A stretch of DNA of 20,790 nt from DATKWS01 sp035529435. GTDB lineage: Bacteria; Krumholzibacteriota; Krumholzibacteriia; Krumholzibacteriales; Krumholzibacteriaceae. Shown here piece by piece: positions 16,292-20,790 of this stretch. The position numbers and the translations under genes were made by a program. Within the stretch, counting starts at the first letter, position 1. Each line of letters begins with the position of its first letter. The notes below the pieces were generated by a model. It saw nothing but the letters and a program-made list of their open reading frames with translations, was not told where the DNA came from and made no database searches. The DNA lies in contig DATKWS010000247.1 of assembly GCA_035529435.1 (NCBI GenBank), positions 1-20,790 of the forward strand. The letters run 5' to 3'.

Positions 16292-16310
16292 ATATAACTA
16301 TATGTTATAT
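16292..16310. repeat. AT-rich palindrome
   Basis: ATATAAC at 16292-16298 and its exact complement GTTATAT at 16304-16310 are separated by TATAT. It stands about 70 bases upstream of the nrdJ promoter in otherwise GC-rich DNA and could be an operator or part of the divergent gene's control region. Confidence 0.4.
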
Positions 16311-16358
16311 TTGTAAATAGAGAGGCGCGGGGGCTTTGCGGCCCGTGTACGGTCCGGT

Positions 16359-16378
16359 GGAAATTCGTTTAAATTTCC
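16359..16378. promoter_or_regulatory. Inverted repeat upstream of the nrdJ -35 box
   Basis: GGAAATT at 16359-16365 and AATTTCC at 16372-16378 form a perfect 7-base inverted repeat with a 6-base centre, ending two bases before TTGACC. Its position suits an activator or repressor site. Confidence 0.4.
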
Positions 16379-16380
16379 TG

Positions 16381-16410
16381 TTGACCTCTCAACATCTCGT
16401 ATGGCATATT
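16381..16410 (+). promoter_or_regulatory. Predicted promoter of nrdJ
   Basis: TTGACC at 16381-16386 and CATATT at 16405-16410 are spaced by 18 bases, with 5 of 6 and 4 of 6 consensus matches. Transcription would start near 16417, inside the palindrome and at the edge of the NrdR-like site. Confidence 0.45.
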
Positions 16411-16418
16411 GGGTGGCG

Positions 16419-16434
16419 CCACAAGATATAGTAT
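16419..16434 (+). promoter_or_regulatory. NrdR-box-like operator upstream of nrdJ
   Basis: The 16 bases CCACAAGATATAGTAT agree with the NrdR box consensus (about ACACWATATATWGTGT, from memory) at 13 of 16 positions. NrdR represses ribonucleotide reductase genes and normally binds two boxes about 31-33 bases apart. I could not find a convincing second box at that distance. The location just after the predicted transcription start fits repression. Confidence 0.4.
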
Positions 16435-16498
16435 GAATAGATAAAGAATGTCTCTACGCACCTGATTTATATAAGCTATTCAAGAAATGGAGGTTAGG

Positions 16499-18751
16499 AT
16501 GTCGCGCGCCCATAGCAAGCCACGCATCACGCCGAACGCCCTCCGCGTTCTCGAGAGGCGGTATCTCCGCAAGGACATCAACGGCAAGCTCGCCGAGACG
16601 CCGGAGGAGATGTTCAGGCGCGTCGCCTCGAATGTCGCCTCGGCCGAGCGGCGCTACGGCGACAGCAAGAACTGCGCGCACTGGGAGGAGAAGTTCTACG
16701 AGATGATGGCGACCCTGGATTTTCTTCCCAACTCACCGACGCTGATGAACGCCGGCGCCGAGCTCCAGCAGCTCTCCGCGTGCTTCGTCCTCCCGATCGA
16801 CGATTCGATGGAGAGCATCTTCGAGACGATCAAGCGCACGGCGCTCATACACAAGAGCGGCGGCGGAACGGGATTCTCGTTCTCGCGCATCAGGCCGAAG
16901 AACGACGTGGTGAAGACGACGAAGGGGATATCGAGCGGTCCGATCTCGTTCATGACGGTGTTCGATGCGGCCACGGAGACGGTCAAGCAGGGGGGAACGA
17001 GGCGCGGCGCCAACATGGCGATCCTCCGCGTCGACCATCCCGACATACTCGATTTCATCACGGCGAAGAAGGACAACCGGCGGCTCAACAACTTCAATAT
17101 TTCGGTGGGCATCACGGATGATTTCATGCAGGCGGTCATCGAGGATCGCGATTACGAACTGGTGAATCCGCACGGCGGCGAGATCGTCGACCGCATATCG
17201 GCGCGCAAGGTATTCGACATGATCGTGGAACTGGCCTGGAAGAACGGCGAGCCGGGCGTGCTGTTCCTCGACCGGGTCAACGAGTCCAACCCGACACCGC
17301 ACGTCGGTTGGATCGAGAGCACCAATCCGTGCGGCGAGCAGCCGTTGCTCCCGTACGAGTCGTGTAACCTCGGCTCGATCAACCTCTCGCGCATGACGGT
17401 GGGGTCGAACGGAAGCGCGAAGATCGATTTCACGAAGCTCGGCGAGACGGTCGCCACGGCCGTCCGCTTTCTCGATAACGTGATCGACGTCAACCGGTAC
17501 CCCCTCGAGCAGATCCGGGAGATGACCCTGGCGAACCGCAAGATCGGCCTCGGTGTGATGGGATTCGCCGATATGCTGGTGGATCTCGAGATACCGTACG
17601 ACTCGGAGGACGCCCTCGAGGTCGCCGGGGAGGTCATGGGATTCATACACCGGGAGGCGCGAAAGAACAGCGCCGCGCTCGGTGAGGAACGTGGGAATTT
17701 CCCGAACTACAAGGGCAGCATGTACGACGGCAGCGAGACGCCGCACATGCGGAACGCGACGACCACGACGATCGCACCGACCGGCACGCTCAGCATCATC
17801 GCCGGGTGCTCGAGCGGGATCGAGCCGCTGTTCGCCGTTGCATTCATACGGAATGTGATGGACAACGATGAGCTCGTCGAGGTGAATCCGATCTTCCAGA
17901 CGCTCGCCGAGCGTGAGGGATTCTATAGCGAGGAGCTGATGAAGCAGATCGCGCTCGAGGGCTCCGTGCAGGGGCTCGCCGATGTACCCGAGAAGTGGCG
18001 ACGCATCTTCGTCACGGCGCACGACATCAATCCCGAGTGTCACGTGCGCATACAGGCGGTATTCCAGAAATACACCGATAACGGCGTCTCGAAGACGGTG
18101 AATTTCCGCAGCACGGCCACGACGGAGGACGTCGAGAAGGTGTACCGCAAGGCGTACGAGCTCGGGTGCAAGGGGGTGACGATCTACCGGGACGGGAGCC
18201 GCGAGGAGCAGGTCCTCAATATCGGCGCGGTGAAGCGGGGCGAGGCCGAGGTGGTCGATGACCGGGGGCTGCTCACGCCGCGGGCACGGCCGATGGTCAC
18301 GACCGGAGCGACGCGCAAAATGACGACGGGGTGCGGCAATCTCTACGTCACGATCAACGAGGACGAGCACGGTCCCTTCGAGGTCTTCACCCAGATGGGC
18401 AAGGCCGGTGGCTGCTCCGCGTCGCAGGCCGAGGCGATCAGCCGGTTGATCTCGCTTGCGCTCAGGGCGGGGCTCAATCCGAAAGAGATCATCAAGCAAC
18501 TCCGTGGCGTCCGCTGCCCGAATCCAGGCTGGGAGAAGGGCGGCATGATCCTCTCGTGCAGCGATGCCATCGCGAAGGCGATCGAGCGGTACATTCTCGA
18601 GCACAAGACCCCCGCGGGGAAGAAGGTCGAGCTGATGTCGGCCGGTTACCTCGACAAGGTAGCGGGATTCTGTCCCGACTGCGGCGGCGTGATGGAGCAC
18701 GAGAGCGGCTGCGCCGTCTGCCGCGAGTGCGGTTTCTCGAGGTGCGGGTAG
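16499..18751 (+). CDS. nrdJ: Adenosylcobalamin-dependent (class II) ribonucleoside-diphosphate reductase
   Basis: Makes deoxyribonucleotides with a cobalamin-generated thiyl radical, independent of oxygen. The 750 residues hold the catalytic barrel with N276, C278 (thiyl) and E280 in TNPCGEQPLLPYESCNLGSI, the redox pair C95 (SACFVLP) and C289 (ESCNLGS), GGGTGFSFSRIRP, and the ATTTTIAPTGTLSIIAGCSSG phosphate-binding block. A TSCPD-type region (GCGNLYVTINEDEHGPF to RGVRCPNPG) follows. The C-terminus is a zinc-ribbon tail with FCPDCGG, VCRECGF and the final SRCG. No N-terminal ATP cone is present. Start ATG 16499 has GGAGG at 16489-16493; ATG 16487, four codons earlier, would include that site. 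A flavin reductase gene follows after 29 bases. Confidence 0.95.
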   Translation: MSRAHSKPRITPNALRVLERRYLRKDINGKLAETPEEMFRRVASNVASAERRYGDSKNCAHWEEKFYEMMATLDFLPNSPTLMNAGAELQQLSACFVLPIDDSMESIFETIKRTALIHKSGGGTGFSFSRIRPKNDVVKTTKGISSGPISFMTVFDAATETVKQGGTRRGANMAILRVDHPDILDFITAKKDNRRLNNFNISVGITDDFMQAVIEDRDYELVNPHGGEIVDRISARKVFDMIVELAWKNGEPGVLFLDRVNESNPTPHVGWIESTNPCGEQPLLPYESCNLGSINLSRMTVGSNGSAKIDFTKLGETVATAVRFLDNVIDVNRYPLEQIREMTLANRKIGLGVMGFADMLVDLEIPYDSEDALEVAGEVMGFIHREARKNSAALGEERGNFPNYKGSMYDGSETPHMRNATTTTIAPTGTLSIIAGCSSGIEPLFAVAFIRNVMDNDELVEVNPIFQTLAEREGFYSEELMKQIALEGSVQGLADVPEKWRRIFVTAHDINPECHVRIQAVFQKYTDNGVSKTVNFRSTATTEDVEKVYRKAYELGCKGVTIYRDGSREEQVLNIGAVKRGEAEVVDDRGLLTPRARPMVTTGATRKMTTGCGNLYVTINEDEHGPFEVFTQMGKAGGCSASQAEAISRLISLALRAGLNPKEIIKQLRGVRCPNPGWEKGGMILSCSDAIAKAIERYILEHKTPAGKKVELMSAGYLDKVAGFCPDCGGVMEHESGCAVCRECGFSRCG

Positions 18752-18780
18752 GGACGTCTCTTCCGAATCCGGAGGTTACA

Positions 18781-19350
18781 ATGAAGGAAAAGGTGTCGTT
18801 CGATAAGACGTTCATGCTGGCCCCCGTGCCCGTCGTGCTCGTCGCCTGCACGCACGAGGAACTCGGACGGAACCTGCTGACGATAGCCTGGTGCGGCGTC
18901 GATTGCTCCGATCCGCCGACGATACACGTCTCGGTACGCCCGAGCAGGCATTCGTACCGCATGATCAGGGAGAGCGAATGCTTCACCGTCAACATTCCGA
19001 CGAAGAATCTCCTGCGGGAGGTGGATCTCTGCGGGACCGTGTCGGGCAAGTTCGGGGACAAGTTCGAGCGGTCGGGGCTCACGCCGATGCCGGGTACGGA
19101 GGTCGCGGCGCCGATCGTCGCCGAGTGTCCGATCAATCTCGAGTGCAGGGTCCGCGAAGTCATAGAGCTGGGTCTCCATCACATGTTCATCGGTGAGATC
19201 GTGGCGAAGCACGCCGACCCGGATGTACTCAAGGACGGCGATCTAGATTTCCACCGAATTCCCCTGATCAGCTACGTGCACGGCGAGTACTGGTCGCTGG
19301 GGGAGCGGATCGGAATGTACGGCTTCTCGCGGGAGTGCGCTGAGAAATAA
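18781..19350 (+). CDS. Flavin reductase family protein (FMN-binding split barrel)
   Basis: The 189-residue protein has the flavoredoxin-type layout: an opening FMLAPVPVVLVAC strand, TIAWCGVDCSDPPTIHVSVRPSR (FMN-binding region), RESECFTVNIPTKNLL, the DLCGTVSGKFGDKFERSGL block, and VAECPINLECRVREV. Relatives bind FMN and pass electrons from NAD(P)H or a protein partner; some reduce free flavin. ATG 18781 has GGAGG at 18770-18774. It lies 29 bases after nrdJ with no terminator between them, so cotranscription is likely. A part in supplying reduced flavin for cobalamin or enzyme reduction is only an inference from position. Confidence 0.85.
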   Translation: MKEKVSFDKTFMLAPVPVVLVACTHEELGRNLLTIAWCGVDCSDPPTIHVSVRPSRHSYRMIRESECFTVNIPTKNLLREVDLCGTVSGKFGDKFERSGLTPMPGTEVAAPIVAECPINLECRVREVIELGLHHMFIGEIVAKHADPDVLKDGDLDFHRIPLISYVHGEYWSLGERIGMYGFSRECAEK

Positions 19351-19405
19351 TGAGCGGCCGGGGACTCGCGCTCGCTCCCGCCCTCCCGCATGCGCAACTA
19401 TCCGA

Positions 19406-19434
19406 TTGCGTTTATTGCTCGTTTCCTGTACAAT
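19406..19434 (+). promoter_or_regulatory. Possible promoter of the recombinase gene
   Basis: TTGCGT at 19406-19411 and TACAAT at 19429-19434 are spaced by exactly 17 bases; the -10 is 5 of 6, the -35 only 3 of 6. The start would fall near 19441, where a tandem repeat begins. Confidence 0.4.
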
Positions 19435-19440
19435 CAATCC

Positions 19441-19470
19441 GAATATCCGGTATCCGAATATCCGGTATCA
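19441..19470 (+). repeat. Two tandem 15-base repeats in the recombinase leader
   Basis: GAATATCCGGTATCC occurs twice head to tail (19441-19455 and 19456-19470), with only the last base differing. The partial unit TCC precedes it. Each junction contains the near-palindrome CCGAATATCCGG. The position at the predicted transcription start suggests an operator or a recombinase-binding direct repeat. Confidence 0.6.
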
Positions 19471-19545
19471 GCCGCACCGGCTTATAGCGATCCGGGATCT
19501 GGATGTTGCCGCATAGGGGGACGCTGGGAGAGGGGTGTCGGGAAG

Positions 19546-20517
19546 ATGGGAGCGTTGAAAGAGGCAATGAAACGGGAACTGAAACTGCGCGGATACAGCC
19601 CGAAAACGGAGAAGGTCTATGTACGGCATGTCGAGCATTTCGCCGGTTACTTCGGCAGGAGCCCGGCGGAGCTCGATCTGGAGCATATCCGTCAATACCT
19701 GTTTTATCTCACCACCGAAAAAAAGGTTTCGACGTCGCGCCGTGATCAGGCGGTCAGCGCGCTGAAGTTTCTCTACGGAAGGGTGCTGGGGAGGCCCTTC
19801 ATCGCCGAGTCACTGCCCCGGCCGAAGAAGGAGCACAAGCTTCCGGCGGTTCTCAGCACCGACGAAGTGAAGCGGTTCCTCGATTCGGTGCGGAACATCA
19901 AGCACCTCGCGATACTGATGCTGATGTATTCGGCGGGGCTCCGCGTCGGCGAGGTGGTCAAGCTGAAGGAGGAGGACATCGACTCCGATCGCGGTACCAT
20001 CCACGTACGGGAGGCCAAGGGAAGAAAGGACCGCTATACCATTCTCTCCGACGTGGCGCTCGAGGTCCTTCGCATGTACTGGCGGCTGTACAAACCGCGG
20101 GATTGGCTGTTTCCCGGCGATCGGGACGGGAGGCATATCACGATTCGAACGGTGCAGAAGGTCGTCGAGCAGACGAGGATCAGGGCCGGCATCCGCAAGC
20201 CTTTCAGCGCGCATAGCCTTCGGCACAGCTTCGCGACGCACCTGCTCGAGAACGGCACGGATCTGCGGTATATACAGGAGCTGCTGGGGCACAAGAGCTC
20301 GAAGACGACGGAGGTCTACACACACGTCACGAGGCGGGATATCATGAGGATCACGAGCCCCCTGGACAGCATCTCCAATCCTGCGGTTCCGTCCAATCTC
20401 TCGATGAGCCGCGCACCGGCCGTACGAGCAAGCAACGCGCATACACGCACCGGGCATACACGAACAAAGCATACACGAAACTCGCGACCGCCGATGACCG
20501 ACAAGGAGAACAAATAA
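19546..20517 (+). CDS. Tyrosine recombinase, integron-integrase-like N-terminus
   Basis: A 323-residue site-specific recombinase with the full catalytic set: R133 (SAGLRVGE), K158 (AKGRKDR), H223 and R226 (HSLRHSFATHLLENG), H249 (LLGHKSSKTTEVY) and nucleophile Y258. The N-terminal SAM-like domain (LKLRGYSPKTEKVYVRHVEHF, then SALKFLYGRVLGRPF) resembles integron integrases. However, the roughly 20-30-residue insert that marks IntI between the K158 and H223 motifs is missing; the chain goes straight through YKPRDWLFPG. The tail from about residue 276 is extra and ends in a 15-base repeat. ATG 19546 gives the usual domain start; the open frame back to 19390 crosses promoter and repeats. The role as integron-type recombinase is inferred from the sites behind it. 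Confidence 0.88.
   Translation: MGALKEAMKRELKLRGYSPKTEKVYVRHVEHFAGYFGRSPAELDLEHIRQYLFYLTTEKKVSTSRRDQAVSALKFLYGRVLGRPFIAESLPRPKKEHKLPAVLSTDEVKRFLDSVRNIKHLAILMLMYSAGLRVGEVVKLKEEDIDSDRGTIHVREAKGRKDRYTILSDVALEVLRMYWRLYKPRDWLFPGDRDGRHITIRTVQKVVEQTRIRAGIRKPFSAHSLRHSFATHLLENGTDLRYIQELLGHKSSKTTEVYTHVTRRDIMRITSPLDSISNPAVPSNLSMSRAPAVRASNAHTRTGHTRTKHTRNSRPPMTDKENK
20439..20483 (+). repeat. Three 15-base tandem repeats inside the recombinase 3' end
   Basis: Units beginning GCATACACG start at 20439, 20454 and 20469, giving the five-residue repeats HTRTG, HTRTK and HTRNS near the C-terminus. The last bases of each unit vary. It is likely an in-frame repeat expansion in a dispensable tail. Confidence 0.65.
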
Positions 20518-20541
20518 CGAAATCCAAATCCAACAATAAAC

Positions 20542-20558
20542 TGTTATATGACATGCAT
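20542..20558 (+). other. Candidate recombination site, recombinase-proximal copy
   Basis: TGTTATATGACATGCAT matches the reverse complement of 20731-20747 at 16 of 17 bases. GTTATAT at 20543-20549 differs from the integron core site GTTRRRY at one position. It lies 25 bases after the recombinase stop codon, where an attI-type site on this side would be expected. The role is inferred. Confidence 0.4.
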
Positions 20559-20605
20559 GTATTATATTCTTGATAAGCATAATTACTGAATCAAGGGAGA
20601 GCCAA

Positions 20606-20722
20606 ATGATAGGTGTAGTGGGAAGAACTGAATTGGTCGTTGTAGCAATAGTAGTAGTTGTAGTAATTGCTATCATTGTTTTCAGAATAATGCGCAAGGC
20701 CAAGTCTAAAAGCGGAAGCTGA
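20606..20722 (+). CDS. Small single-span membrane protein in an AT-rich segment
   Basis: A 38-residue ORF from ATG 20606 to TGA 20720-20722, preceded by AAGGGAG at 20593-20599 at the ideal distance. The product has a short polar start (MIGVVGRTE), one long hydrophobic helix (about 10-26, very rich in Val and Ile), and a basic tail (RIMRKAKSKSGS), so a single membrane span with a cytoplasmic positive tail is likely. By hand count the ORF is about 39% GC, far below the flanking genes, which suggests foreign origin. The TEL plus hydrophobic opening faintly recalls TatA, but the FGPKKLP hinge is missing and I do not propose that. It sits between two inverted site copies, like a small gene cassette. 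Confidence 0.55.
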   Translation: MIGVVGRTELVVVAIVVVVVIAIIVFRIMRKAKSKSGS

Positions 20723-20730
20723 ATTAATCA

Positions 20731-20747
20731 ATGCACGTCATATAACA
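20731..20747 (-). other. Candidate recombination site, distal inverted copy
   Basis: ATGCACGTCATATAACA is the inverted partner of 20542-20558. ATATAAC at 20740-20746 fits the RYYYAAC end of an integron attC at six of seven positions. It is also the centre of a perfect 9-base inverted repeat, AATGCACGT (20730-20738) with ACGTGCATT (20747-20755). Confidence 0.4.
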
Positions 20748-20758
20748 CGTGCATTCGC

Positions 20759-20778
20759 GCTGCGCCGCGGGGCGCGGC
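20759..20778 (+). repeat. GC-rich hairpin at the window edge, possible attC stem
   Basis: GCTGCGCC at 20759-20766 pairs with GGCGCGGC at 20771-20778 around a GCGG loop, with one T-G wobble. It follows the distal site copy as the stem of an attC would follow its first core box. No T-run follows before the window ends at 20790, so it is not a typical terminator. Confidence 0.4.
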
Positions 20779-20790
20779 TTGGCCTAGCGG

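Larger units (their letters stand above)
16098..16498. other. Intergenic regulatory region between the barrel gene and nrdJ
   Basis: This 401-base region separates two divergent genes and holds no supportable gene. It contains an AT-rich palindrome (16292-16310), an inverted repeat (16359-16378), a promoter (16381-16410), a GC palindrome (16413-16422) and a NrdR-box-like site (16419-16434). I found no cobalamin riboswitch consensus, although the downstream enzyme depends on B12. Confidence 0.6.

Noticed and set aside
16098..16498. Cobalamin riboswitch upstream of the B12-dependent reductase
   Set aside because: I looked for the B12-box consensus and the typical multi-stem layout and saw neither; a covariance search could still find a divergent one.
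16733..18700. 655-codon open frame on the minus strand, antisense to nrdJ
   Set aside because: It mirrors nrdJ codon structure in high-GC DNA, its translation is Arg/Asp/His-rich without recognisable domains, and it has no ribosome binding site; nrdJ is certain.
20559..20600. Promoter for the small AT-rich ORF
   Set aside because: TATATT (20563-20568), CATAAT and TTGATA are present, but no pair has acceptable spacing; AT-richness makes single hits meaningless.
20606..20722. TatA-type translocase subunit
   Set aside because: Only the TEL-hydrophobic opening is similar; the hinge motif and amphipathic helix required for TatA are missing.
20730..20790. Rho-independent terminator at the window end
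   Set aside because: The hairpins are strong but no T-run follows either of them within the window.
1..20790. tRNA, rRNA or CRISPR array
   Set aside because: Reading the gaps on both strands showed no cloverleaf with a TTCRA loop, no rRNA signature and no regularly spaced long repeats; the 15-base tandem repeats are too short and unspaced.

Overview
The window is 20.8 kb of high-GC bacterial chromosome, densely packed, with many GTG starts and one TTG start judged by Shine-Dalgarno placement. The taxon is not given. Four things suggest an uncultured lineage of the FCB side of the tree (Latescibacterota, Krumholzibacteriota, Eisenbacteria or a similar group): the FxNYPNPFNPxTxI C-terminal domain of the first protein, several small outer-membrane-type proteins and lipoproteins, a B12-dependent ribonucleotide reductase, and a SdhCDAB gene order. 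I cannot place it more precisely.

Left part (1-5527): the tail of a secreted protein with a FlgD-like/type 9 secretion C-terminal domain; a gap with a very good promoter and a leader hairpin; the four-gene succinate dehydrogenase operon sdhC-sdhD-sdhA-sdhB; a lipoprotein; and a convergent outer-membrane-type protein. Middle part (5795-10558): two TPR proteins, a zinc-ribbon membrane protein, a GlpX-family protein whose active site is heavily altered, and the AAA+ ATPase RarA. Centre-right (10617-16097): a HAD phosphatase and a membrane protein on the minus strand; divergently, a DASS-type sodium/carboxylate transporter with a GNAT acetyltransferase 3 bases behind it; a PP2C phosphatase; and another outer-membrane-type protein on the minus strand. 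Right part (16098-19350): a 400-base regulatory region with several palindromes and a NrdR-box-like site, then nrdJ (class II ribonucleotide reductase) and a flavin reductase family gene in the same transcription unit.

Right edge (19406-20790): a tyrosine recombinase of 323 residues with an IntI-like N-terminus but without the integron-specific insert. Behind it the base composition drops sharply to AT-rich. A 38-residue single-membrane-span ORF with a good ribosome binding site lies there between two inverted copies (16 of 17 bases identical) of a site containing GTTATAT. The second copy leads into a GC-rich hairpin cut by the window end. This looks like a recombination platform plus first cassette of an integron or a related, perhaps undescribed, system. 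It is the observation I would check first.

Metabolically the region is housekeeping: succinate oxidation with a dicarboxylate-type transporter, deoxynucleotide synthesis, replication-fork maintenance and envelope proteins. The second point of novelty is the GlpX paralogue. It aligns without gaps to about residue 215 of the E. coli enzyme as I remember it, but has lost several metal-binding and catalytic positions.
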